Shown piece after piece: positions 1-5,143 of a stretch of 5,143 nucleotides of DNA (within the stretch, counting starts at the first letter, position 1; every line of letters starts with the position of its first letter). The position numbers and the translations under genes were made by a program. The notes beneath the pieces were generated by a model. That model saw only the letters and a program-made list of their open reading frames with translations, searched no databases and was not told where the DNA came from. The stretch is from contig JAEUMU010000121.1 in the NCBI GenBank assembly GCA_016791325.1, positions 1 to 5,143 of the forward strand, given 5' to 3'. Source of the stretch: Hyphomonadaceae bacterium. GTDB taxonomy: Bacteria; Pseudomonadota; Alphaproteobacteria; Caulobacterales; Aquidulcibacteraceae.

Positions 1-323
1 TCCGCCGCCAACACGCCCGCCAGCGTGCCGAAGCGCGTAAGCAGCGCCTTCGCCAAAGGCTTGGTGTCGCGCCGCGGAATGGTGCGAAACAGCATCAGCT
101 CCAGCAACTCGTAGTCGGGTAGCGCCTCGGCGCCGCCGTGCTCGAAGCGTTCGCGCAGGCGGGCGCGGTGATCGTGATAGTGCGGCTTATCCTGCGCCTT
201 GGCCGCGCCAGCGCGCGCCGGCGCAGTCTCAAGCGGCGCTTCGTCCCTGAACGCAAACAGCTCTGAATCGGACACCTGCGCCGCCGCCGGCGCGTTGCGG
301 GACTTAGGCGTGCGCCCCGCCAC
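1..323 (-). CDS. radC: RadC family (UPF0758) protein, N-terminal part, cut by window edge
   Basis: Only the first 107 codons lie in the window; the C-terminal JAB/MPN metal-binding domain, if present, is beyond base 1. Residues about 50-106 match the RadC N-terminal helix-hairpin-helix region: [15 protein letters not shown], then [12 protein letters not shown], a basic [12 protein letters not shown] stretch and [10 protein letters not shown]. Residues 1-48 are an Ala-rich, probably disordered extension. The start is taken as GTG at 323-321, the first start codon after the map stop; a second in-frame GTG at 275-273 would remove 16 residues. Neither has a convincing ribosome-binding site, so translation may depend on termination of map nine nucleotides upstream. 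RadC was once linked to DNA repair, but the family's role is unsettled and some members are mobile-element associated. Family assignment is firm; start and function are not. Confidence 0.9.
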   Translation of the reverse strand, partial: MAGRTPKSRNAPAAAQVSDSELFAFRDEAPLETAPARAGAAKAQDKPHYHDHRARLRERFEHGGAEALPDYELLELMLFRTIPRRDTKPLAKALLTRFGTLAGVLAA

Positions 324-332
324 CTGCGCCGC

Positions 333-1166
333 TCAGCCGGGCAGGAGGGCGTGCGGCTGGTCGAGCCCGCCCGGCGATTTGGTGAAAATCTCGATCCCGG
401 ATTCGGTGACGCCGATAGAGTGCTCGTATTGCGCCGAGAGCGACTTATCCTTCGTCACTGCGGTCCAGCCATCGCCCAGCACCTTCACCGCCGGCGAGCC
501 CAGATTCAGCATCGGCTCCACCGTGAACATCATGCCGGGCTTCAGTATCTCGCCTTGGCCGGGCTTGCCGAAATGAAGAATGTTCGGCGCATCATGGAAC
601 ACGCGGCCCAGGCCGTGGCCGCAGAATTCGCGCACCACCGAGCAGCGCTCGCCTTCGGCGTAGCTCTGAATGGCGTGGCCAAGATCGCCCAACGTGGCGC
701 CAGGCTTGATCGCCGCCAAGCCGCGCATCATCGCTTCGTAGGTGATGTCCATCAGCCGGCGCGCCTTGCGGGGCACATCGCCAACCCCATACATCCGGCT
801 CGTATCACCATGCCAGCCATCGACGATGACGGTGACGTCGATATTCAGAATATCGCCGGAGCGCAGCACCCGATCGCCCGGTATGCCGTGGCAGACCGTG
901 TGGTTGAGCGAGGTGCAGACAGTGTGGCGATAGCCGCGATAGCCCACGCACGCGGGCAGGGCGCCGTGATCGAGTACGAATTCGCGGGCCAGATCGTCGA
1001 TCCGACCAGTGGTGACGCCTTCGCGCACTTCGCCGACCAGCATGTCCAGGCACGCGGCCGAAACCTGGCCCGCCTTGCGCATGCCCGCGAAGGCGGCTTC
1101 CTGGTCATAAAGCTTGATCTGGCCGGTATTGCGCTGGGGCGCTTCGGCGGCCGCCACGAAAGTCAT
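333..1166 (-). CDS. map: Methionine aminopeptidase, type I
   Basis: Cytosolic metallo-exopeptidase that removes the initiator Met from new proteins whose second residue is small. The 277-residue product has the full pita-bread-fold ligand set: D110 (NIDVT), D121 (HGDTSR), H184 (GHGLG), E217 (TVEPM) and E248 (QYEHS), plus the substrate-contacting H93 (VCHGIP). All are offset by 13 from E. coli Map D97, D108, H171, E204 and E235, so the core appears colinear. There is no N-terminal SH3-binding zinc finger, which fits a bacterial type Ia enzyme. The ATG at 1166 is chosen because GGAG lies 6 nt upstream. In-frame ATGs at 1193 and 1346 lengthen the protein with sequence unlike the family and lack a good Shine-Dalgarno. 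The gene stops nine nucleotides before the radC start and in the same frame, so the two are probably co-transcribed. Confidence 0.97.
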   Translation of the reverse strand: MTFVAAAEAPQRNTGQIKLYDQEAAFAGMRKAGQVSAACLDMLVGEVREGVTTGRIDDLAREFVLDHGALPACVGYRGYRHTVCTSLNHTVCHGIPGDRVLRSGDILNIDVTVIVDGWHGDTSRMYGVGDVPRKARRLMDITYEAMMRGLAAIKPGATLGDLGHAIQSYAEGERCSVVREFCGHGLGRVFHDAPNILHFGKPGQGEILKPGMMFTVEPMLNLGSPAVKVLGDGWTAVTKDKSLSAQYEHSIGVTESGIEIFTKSPGGLDQPHALLPG

Positions 1167-1176
1167 TCCCGTCTCC
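1167..1176 (-). promoter_or_regulatory. Ribosome-binding site deciding the map start
   Basis: On the minus strand GGAGA (complement of 1172-1176) ends 5 nt from the ATG; counting only GGAG, the spacer is 6 nt. This is the best Shine-Dalgarno among the three possible in-frame ATGs (1166, 1193, 1346) and supports the 277-residue Map over the 337-residue reading. Confidence 0.75.
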
Positions 1177-1193
1177 GTTCGAGGGTGGGTCAT

Positions 1194-1406
1194 AACATAG
1201 GTGGCCCGGGTTAACAGCCGAAGAGGCGCCCCAAATGACGCGCGCTGCCGGGGTGTCAGCACCGCCACGAGGGGTGTGGCGGCGCTGACGGTGTAGAAGG
1301 CATGGAGGATGCCTCGGTCCCAGCAAAGCGTGTGGGCGCCATGCAATTCAAGCGCGGCGGGACGAACCGCGCCACAGCTGCGATGGATGTGATGTGGCCG
1401 TGCGGC
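1194..1406. other. pleD-map intergenic spacer, no gene recognised
   Basis: This spacer holds the strong stem-loop described separately and a smaller potential stem (GCGCGG at 1352-1357 with CCGCGC at 1367-1372, 9-nt loop). Open frames cross it on both strands, including an upstream extension of map, but none has a recognisable product or ribosome-binding site. A TATGTT just before the ATG at 1193 resembles a -10 hexamer on the minus strand, but no matching -35 is seen. A promoter for map is expected here but I cannot place it. Confidence 0.5.
1255..1289 (-). other. Strong stem-loop between pleD and map
   Basis: Plus-strand arms GTCAGCACCGCCAC (1255-1268) and GTGGCGGCGCTGAC (1276-1289) flank a 7-nt loop. 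As DNA, 13 of 14 positions pair. In RNA read from the minus strand the single mismatch becomes a G-U wobble, giving a continuous 14-bp stem with loop ACCCCUC. In plus-strand RNA it would be an A-C mismatch. This asymmetry suggests the structure acts in the leftward transcript. It lies about 117 nt after the pleD stop and 88 nt before the map ATG. No U-run follows it, so it is not a classical intrinsic terminator. It could be a U-less terminator, an mRNA 3'-end stabiliser for divK-pleD, or a leader structure for map. The hairpin is seen directly; its role is inference. Confidence 0.6.
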
Positions 1407-2783
1407 TCAGGCCGCCTGCGAGGCGCCCTTGCCCATGACGCGGTTGCGGCCGGCGCGCTTGGCTTCGTAGAGCGCTTCGTCGGCGCGCTTCATCAGCGTC
1501 TCGGCGGTGTCGTCGGCGCTGGCGCAGGCGACGCCAATGGAAACCGTGACGTCAAGCGGCGCCGGCAGGCCCGGCGCATGGAACGGCGCGGCGCAGATGC
1601 TGCGGCGCAGGCGCTCCGCGGCCAGACAAGCAATGTCGCCCGTGGTGCGCGGCATGATGACGACGAATTCCTCACCGCCTTGGCGGCACGCGAAATCGGA
1701 GGGCCGCACGTTGGAAGCCAGCCGCACCGTGAATTCGCGCAGCACCACATCGCCGGCGTCATGGCCCAGCGTGTCGTTGATGCGCTTGAAGTGATCGAGA
1801 TCGATCAGCATGACCGAAACAGGATCGCCGCCGCATTGGGCGCGCTGCACCAGCGGCGCGATCTGCGCTTCAAAGAAGCGGCGATTGTAGAGTCCGGTTA
1901 GCTGATCGGTGATGGCCAGTTCGAGGCTTTGATCCAGGCGGTGGCGCAGTGCGTCCATGTAGCGCTTGCGGCGCATCAGCGTGCGCGCGCGGGCGACGAT
2001 CTCCTCCTCATCGATCGGGCGCACGATGATGTCATGGGCGCCCAATTCCAGCGCGCGCACGGCGCGGGCGCGGTCGTCGGGGTCCACCACGGCAAGGATA
2101 GGCAGGTGGCGCGTCGGCTCGCCGGAGCGCATGCGCGCGATCACGCGGAAGCCGTCAAAGCTGCGCGCGGTGACGGAAACCACCACCAAGTCGGGCGCGG
2201 CCTTGGCGTCCTCGTCGCCCAGCACGGCGACGCGGTGTTCCGCGCCGAGCGCGCTGCGGATGCGTTTGATCTGGGTGGCGTTATCGTCCACCACGAGCAC
2301 GTTGCCGGCAACAAGGCGGTGTTGCTCCACCGGATCGGGCCGAAGGTCTTCGCCGATGACGCCCAGTTTGCGCCCATTGGCTTCGCGCGCGCGCAATTCG
2401 TCAATTACCACCTTGAGACCGACGAGGCTCTTGGCGCGCGCCATCAGGTGCACGTCGTCGATCGGCTTGGTGAGAAATTCCTCCGCGCCTGCCTGCAGGC
2501 CGCGCACCTTGCTCTCGCGATCGTCCAAAGTGGTGCAGATCACGACTGGGATATGGCGCGTTTCGGGCTGCGCCTTGAGCCGGCGGCACGCCTCAAACCC
2601 GTCGATGCCTCCGGGCATCATGACATCGAGCAGGATCAGATCGGGCCGTTCGCGCTTGGCCAGCTGCACGGCCTCCTCGCCGCGGCTGGCCAGCAGCACA
2701 TCGTAATACTCGGCCGTCAGCTTGGCTTCGAGCAAACGGCGGTTGGCTTCCAGATCATCGACGACAAGGATGCGCGCGCTCAT
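1407..2783 (-). CDS. pleD: PleD-type response regulator, diguanylate cyclase (REC-REC-GGDEF)
   Basis: Makes c-di-GMP from two GTP; in Caulobacter, phosphorylated PleD dimerises, localises to the stalked pole and drives the motile-to-sessile transition. The 458 residues have the PleD order. Receiver 1 (about 3-122) has the acidic pair D9/D10, phosphoacceptor D53 (LILLDVMMP), T84/T85 and K106 (LTKPIDD). Receiver 2 (about 161-272) keeps D166/D167 but has S203 where the phosphoacceptor should be, so it is probably an adaptor, as in Caulobacter PleD. The cyclase domain (about 290-452) begins with DQLTGLYNRR (293-302), carries D328 in LIDLDHFK and the active site GGEEF at 369-373. RPSD at 360-363 is an RxxD inhibitory I-site, so product inhibition should be intact; R391 matches the further c-di-GMP-contacting Arg. 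Its ATG lies 13 nt after the divK stop and has its own ribosome-binding site, so the two are almost certainly an operon. Confidence 0.97.
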   Translation of the reverse strand: MSARILVVDDLEANRRLLEAKLTAEYYDVLLASRGEEAVQLAKRERPDLILLDVMMPGGIDGFEACRRLKAQPETRHIPVVICTTLDDRESKVRGLQAGAEEFLTKPIDDVHLMARAKSLVGLKVVIDELRAREANGRKLGVIGEDLRPDPVEQHRLVAGNVLVVDDNATQIKRIRSALGAEHRVAVLGDEDAKAAPDLVVVSVTARSFDGFRVIARMRSGEPTRHLPILAVVDPDDRARAVRALELGAHDIIVRPIDEEEIVARARTLMRRKRYMDALRHRLDQSLELAITDQLTGLYNRRFFEAQIAPLVQRAQCGGDPVSVMLIDLDHFKRINDTLGHDAGDVVLREFTVRLASNVRPSDFACRQGGEEFVVIMPRTTGDIACLAAERLRRSICAAPFHAPGLPAPLDVTVSIGVACASADDTAETLMKRADEALYEAKRAGRNRVMGKGASQAA

Positions 2784-2796
2784 GGCCGGCGTCCTT
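2784..2796 (-). promoter_or_regulatory. Ribosome-binding site of pleD in the divK-pleD gap
   Basis: The whole 13-nt gap contains AAGGA (complement of 2792-2796) directly after the divK stop, 8 nt before the pleD ATG. It fixes the pleD start and shows that pleD can initiate independently on a shared mRNA. Confidence 0.75.
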
Positions 2797-3162
2797 TCAT
2801 CCGATGAACTTGCGAATGGTTTCGAGGAAGGTCGTCACCGAGATCGGCTTGGAGAGATAGGCGTCGCAGCCGGCGGCGAGGATCTTCTGCTCATCGCCGC
2901 GCATGGCGAAGGCGGTCACGGCGACGACGGGGATATCCTTCAGCGCAGGATCCTTCTTCAGCCGGTCGGTGATCTCGAGGCCCGAGATTTCCGGAAGCTG
3001 AATATCCATCACGATGAGATCGGGCTTGTGCTCGCGCGCGAGCGGCAGCGCCTGGCGGCCGTCCTTAGTCTTGACCGTGCGGTAGCCAAAGGCTTCCAGC
3101 AGGTCGTTGAACAGCCTCATATTGAGTTCGCTGTCTTCGACGATGAGAACCGTTTTGGCCAT
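2797..3162 (-). CDS. divK: Single-domain response regulator DivK
   Basis: In Caulobacter, DivK is phosphorylated by DivJ, dephosphorylated by PleC, and when phosphorylated binds DivL so that CckA stops feeding phosphate to CtrA; it also activates PleD. The 121-residue protein is a lone receiver with no output domain. Visible residues are E9/D10 for the acidic pocket, phosphoacceptor D53 in [15 protein letters not shown], switch T83 (VVAVTAFAM), D90 in MRGDE and K105 in LSKPIS. The [10 protein letters not shown] and VTAFAM stretches are characteristic of DivK rather than CheY or Spo0F. Family size is about 120-125 residues, so it is complete. The ATG has only a weak upstream CGGG, not a strong Shine-Dalgarno. 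pleD follows by 13 nt, the arrangement known from Caulobacter crescentus. The 146-nt divergent region upstream holds a CtrA-like site. Confidence 0.97.
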   Translation of the reverse strand: MAKTVLIVEDSELNMRLFNDLLEAFGYRTVKTKDGRQALPLAREHKPDLIVMDIQLPEISGLEITDRLKKDPALKDIPVVAVTAFAMRGDEQKILAAGCDAYLSKPISVTTFLETIRKFIG

Positions 3163-3283
3163 GAACCCGTATCGCCCCGCGGCCGTCGATCCACGCCGGC
3201 AGTATCGCCCAGCCCCGCACGCCCGCCTATAACATCAAGGCCCTTAACAACCCCTGGCGTGACCAGCAATCTCGCCTCCTGCG

Positions 3284-3299
3284 TTAAGAAGAACTTAAG
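3284..3299 (-). promoter_or_regulatory. Candidate CtrA-binding box in the divK/mak divergent region
   Basis: On the minus strand, bases 3298 down to 3283 read TTAAGTTCTTCTTAAC, an exact match to the CtrA consensus TTAA-N7-TTAAC. It faces divK, with its nearer edge about 120 nt upstream of the divK ATG. On the other side it lies about 10 nt from the mak ATG and overlaps the mak ribosome-binding site AAGGA by two bases. A lone TTAAC half-site occurs at 3244-3248. In Caulobacter, divK is reported as a CtrA target, which supports the call. No clear -10/-35 pair is seen downstream in the divK direction, so whether the site activates divK, represses mak or both is inference. Confidence 0.6.
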
Positions 3300-3308
3300 G
3301 AACGCGGC
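3297..3308 (+). promoter_or_regulatory. Ribosome-binding site of mak
   Basis: AAGGA at 3297-3301 lies 7 nt before the ATG at 3309, a normal spacing that fixes the kinase start. Its first two bases are shared with the right half of the CtrA-like box. Confidence 0.7.
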
Positions 3309-4211
3309 ATGCGCCTTGGCGTGGATTTCGGCGGCACCAAAATCGAGGCTGCCTTGCTTGATTCAGAAGGCGAAATCGTCGCGCGTCAGCGCGTGCCCAA
3401 TCCTGGGGACTATCGCGCCGCAGTGGCGGCGGTGGCGGCGCTGACGGGGCGAATCGAATCGGAAGCGGGCGGCCGTGCGCAAACCGTGGGCGTGGCCATG
3501 CCCGGCTCGCTCTCGGCGGTGACGGGGCTGGTGCGCAATTCCAACTCCACCTGGCTCAACGGCAAACCGTTCCTGGAGGACTTGAACGCCGCGCTGGCCC
3601 GCCCGGTGCGGGTGGAGAACGACGCCAATTGCTTTGCGCTTTCTGAAGCGGTGGACGGCGCTGCCGCGGGGCGGCGCGTGGTGTTCGGCGCCATCTTTGG
3701 CACGGGCTGCGGCGGCGGGGTGGTGGTGGATGGGCGCATCGTCGAGGGCGTCAACGGGATCGGCGGGGAGTGGGGCCACCTGCCGCTGCCTTGGATGCGC
3801 GCCGACGAGGCGCCTGTGCGCTGTTGGTGCGGGCGGATGAACTGCCTGGAGACGTGGCTTTCCGGATCGGGCTTCAAGCGCTGGAGCGCAATGAGCGCGC
3901 GAGACGCCGAAGAAGCGCGCCGCGCCGGCGATGCGCGCGCGGCCGTGCTGCTCGACGCCCTGGCCGACAAGATGGCGCGGGCGCTGGCGCTCGTCATGAA
4001 CATCATCGATCCCGATGTGATCGTGTTCGGCGGGGGCGTCTCCAATATCGACTGGCTTTATCCATCCGTGCGCGGGAAGCTGATCGCGCACGCGTTCACG
4101 GATAAGGTGGATACGCTGGTGGTGAAGAACCGGCACGGCGATTCCTCCGGCGTGCGCGGCGCGGCCTGGCTGTTCGGCGCCGATGGCGAGGCCTCGGCGC
4201 ACCTGCAATGA
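3309..4211 (+). CDS. mak: ROK-family sugar kinase, probable fructokinase/mannokinase (Mak-like)
   Basis: Cytosolic ATP-dependent hexokinase-fold enzyme, likely phosphorylating fructose and/or mannose at C6. The 300-residue product starts with the phosphate-binding loop DFGGTK (6-11). The sugar-binding NSTWLNGKPF (79-88), the catalytic D105 in ENDANC, AVDGAAAG (114-121) and GTGCGGG (131-137) follow. The ROK zinc site is H157 (GEWGH) with C172, C174 and C179 in CWCGRMNCLE, where N178 replaces the usual Gly. DPDVIVFGGGVSN (234-246) and HGDSSGVRGAAW (276-287) complete the ATP-side core. NSTWLNG, EAVDGAAAG, GHxPLPW and HGDSSGVRGAAW closely match E. coli Mak (302 residues as remembered), favouring it over GlcNAc kinase NagK; glucose or another hexose cannot be excluded. 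No N-terminal DNA-binding domain is present, so it is a kinase and not a ROK repressor. The stop overlaps the dinB start in ATGA. Confidence 0.85.
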   Translation: MRLGVDFGGTKIEAALLDSEGEIVARQRVPNPGDYRAAVAAVAALTGRIESEAGGRAQTVGVAMPGSLSAVTGLVRNSNSTWLNGKPFLEDLNAALARPVRVENDANCFALSEAVDGAAAGRRVVFGAIFGTGCGGGVVVDGRIVEGVNGIGGEWGHLPLPWMRADEAPVRCWCGRMNCLETWLSGSGFKRWSAMSARDAEEARRAGDARAAVLLDALADKMARALALVMNIIDPDVIVFGGGVSNIDWLYPSVRGKLIAHAFTDKVDTLVVKNRHGDSSGVRGAAWLFGADGEASAHLQ

Positions 4212-5143
4212 TCGCTTGCCGCGCTTGCGCGTCTGAAATTACGGCGACGCGCTGCGCGTGCGGGGAGGATCAACCGCTGACGCATGCCGAGCTGGCGCTG
4301 CTCTCCATCGCGCACTTGGATTGCGACGCCTTCTACGCTTCGATCGAAAAGCGCGACGATCCAAGCCTGCAGCCCCATCCCGTCATTGTCGGCGGCGGCA
4401 AGCGCGGCGTGGTCTCCACCTGCTGTTATGTAGCGCGCGCCTATGGCGTGCGTTCGGCAATGCCGATGTTCAAGGCGCTGAAGCTCTGCCCCCAGGCCAA
4501 GGTGGTGCGCGGCGATATGCGCAAATACGTGGAGGAAGGGCGCATCATCCGGCGCATGATGGAGGATTTGACCCCGCAGGTGCAGCCGCTCTCGATCGAC
4601 GAAGCGTTCATGGATCTGAGCGGCACCGAAGCGTTGCATGGCGGGGCGCCGGCGCAATCGTTGATCAAACTGCAAAACAAGATCTGGGCCGAGCGCGAAC
4701 TCACCGTCTCAATCGGGCTTAGCTTCAACAAGTTTCTCGCCAAGACGGCGAGCGATCTGGATAAGCCGCGCGGTTTTTCGGTCATTGGCCGCGCCGAGGC
4801 GCTGACATTTCTGGACACGCGCTCGGTTGGCACGCTGCCTGGCGTCGGCCCGGCGGGCGCGTCCGCGCTCGAACGCCACGGCCTGCGGCTGATTGGCGAT
4901 ATTCGCGCCGCGGGCCCGCAGCGCATGCGCGGGCTCTACGGCGATTGGGGCGCGCACCTATTTGCGCTTTCGGTGGCGGACGATCCGCGCAAGGTCGATC
5001 CCCACGGCGAGCGCAAGAGCATTTCGGCGGAGACGACCTTTTTCGAGGATGTGAGCGAGATCGCAGCGCTGGAGGATATTCTCTTTCCATTGTGCGAGAA
5101 AGTGGCCGCGCGTTGCCGCGCCAGCGACACGGCGGGGCTGACG
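4208..5143 (+). CDS. dinB: DNA polymerase IV (DinB, Y-family), C-terminus beyond window edge
   Basis: Error-prone translesion polymerase. The frame stays open for 312 codons to the last base, covering palm, fingers, thumb and the start of the little-finger domain; relatives are roughly 400 residues. Catalytic carboxylates are D38 (HLDCDAFYAS) and D131/E132 (LSIDEAF). Y43 is the steric gate against ribonucleotides. STCCYVARAYGVRSAMP (70-86) is the fingers signature, SIGLSFNKFLAKTASDLDKP (168-187) is palm, LPGVGP (210-215) starts the helix-hairpin-helix of the thumb, and ERKSISAETTF (268-278) opens the little finger. The first 33 residues add a cysteine cluster, C4-x2-C7 and C16-x-C18-G, resembling the zinc-finger-like extension of alphaproteobacterial DinB but with CxC instead of CxxC. 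Start is the ATG overlapping the mak stop; no strong Shine-Dalgarno is seen, so translational coupling is likely. No LexA box is recognised nearby. The C-terminal clamp-binding motif would lie outside. Confidence 0.95.
   Translation, partial: MIACRACASEITATRCACGEDQPLTHAELALLSIAHLDCDAFYASIEKRDDPSLQPHPVIVGGGKRGVVSTCCYVARAYGVRSAMPMFKALKLCPQAKVVRGDMRKYVEEGRIIRRMMEDLTPQVQPLSIDEAFMDLSGTEALHGGAPAQSLIKLQNKIWAERELTVSIGLSFNKFLAKTASDLDKPRGFSVIGRAEALTFLDTRSVGTLPGVGPAGASALERHGLRLIGDIRAAGPQRMRGLYGDWGAHLFALSVADDPRKVDPHGERKSISAETTFFEDVSEIAALEDILFPLCEKVAARCRASDTAGLT

Noticed and set aside
351..1214. Long plus-strand open frame (287 codons) opposite map
   Set aside because: It lies wholly antisense to map, whose catalytic residues are all conserved. 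The translation is rich in His, Ala and Arg with no family resemblance, typical of the opposite strand of GC-rich genes.
1167..1346. N-terminal extension of Map up to the ATG at 1346
   Set aside because: It adds 60 residues unlike any Map and would place the strong hairpin inside coding sequence, while the ATG at 1166 has a well-spaced GGAG and gives the family-typical length.
1402..1415. Small perfect hairpin (GCGGC, loop TCAG, GCCGC) over the pleD stop codon as a terminator
   Set aside because: Only five base pairs, no following U-run on either strand, and short GC palindromes are common by chance at this base composition.
1929..2807. Long plus-strand open frame (292 codons) opposite pleD
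   Set aside because: Antisense to receiver domains with conserved motifs; composition is a His/Ala-rich shadow and there is no ribosome-binding site or recognisable domain.
3228..3233. TATAAC as a -10 element for mak
   Set aside because: No -35-like hexamer lies about 17 nt upstream, and it would leave a leader of about 70 nt containing the CtrA-like box. Not enough to call a promoter.
3451..3460. Tandem GAATCGAATC, two CcrM-type GANTC methylation sites
   Set aside because: They lie inside the mak coding region and scattered GANTC sites occur elsewhere in the window; two adjacent copies alone do not indicate a regulatory element.
3363..4208. Long minus-strand open frame (281 codons) opposite mak
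   Set aside because: Antisense to a clearly conserved ROK kinase; the His/Arg/Ala-rich translation has no recognisable domain.

Overview
The window is GC-rich DNA with tightly packed housekeeping and cell-cycle genes. It reads as a chromosomal segment from an alphaproteobacterium close to Caulobacterales/Hyphomonadaceae. The strongest taxonomic signal is an adjacent divK-pleD pair, the hallmark developmental signalling operon of Caulobacter-type bacteria. Further support comes from a DinB with an N-terminal cysteine-rich extension, as remembered from alphaproteobacterial relatives, and a good match to the CtrA box upstream of divK. No insertion sequence, phage gene, tRNA, rRNA or CRISPR array is visible.

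The left part, all on the minus strand, is transcribed right to left. divK (single-domain receiver) and pleD (two receivers plus a GGEEF diguanylate cyclase) are 13 nt apart. A spacer of about 240 nt, with a strong 14-bp stem-loop in its middle, separates pleD from map (type I methionine aminopeptidase). map is followed after only nine nucleotides, and in the same reading frame, by the start of radC, which runs off the left edge.

The right part is on the plus strand and diverges from divK across 146 nt. It holds a ROK-family sugar kinase most like E. coli Mak (fructokinase/mannokinase), which overlaps by ATGA the start of dinB (DNA polymerase IV). dinB runs off the right edge after 312 codons.

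DivK and PleD should work together: in Caulobacter, DivJ/PleC phosphorylate both, DivK~P acts through DivL-CckA to lower CtrA activity, and PleD~P makes c-di-GMP. The CtrA-like box between divK and mak therefore suggests a feedback loop, and its edge overlaps the mak ribosome-binding site. Every gene here belongs to a known family, and I see no evidence for a wholly new system. The items most worth a second look are the CtrA-like box, the atypical CxxC/CxC cluster of DinB, the kinase-polymerase coupling and the unexplained hairpin upstream of map.
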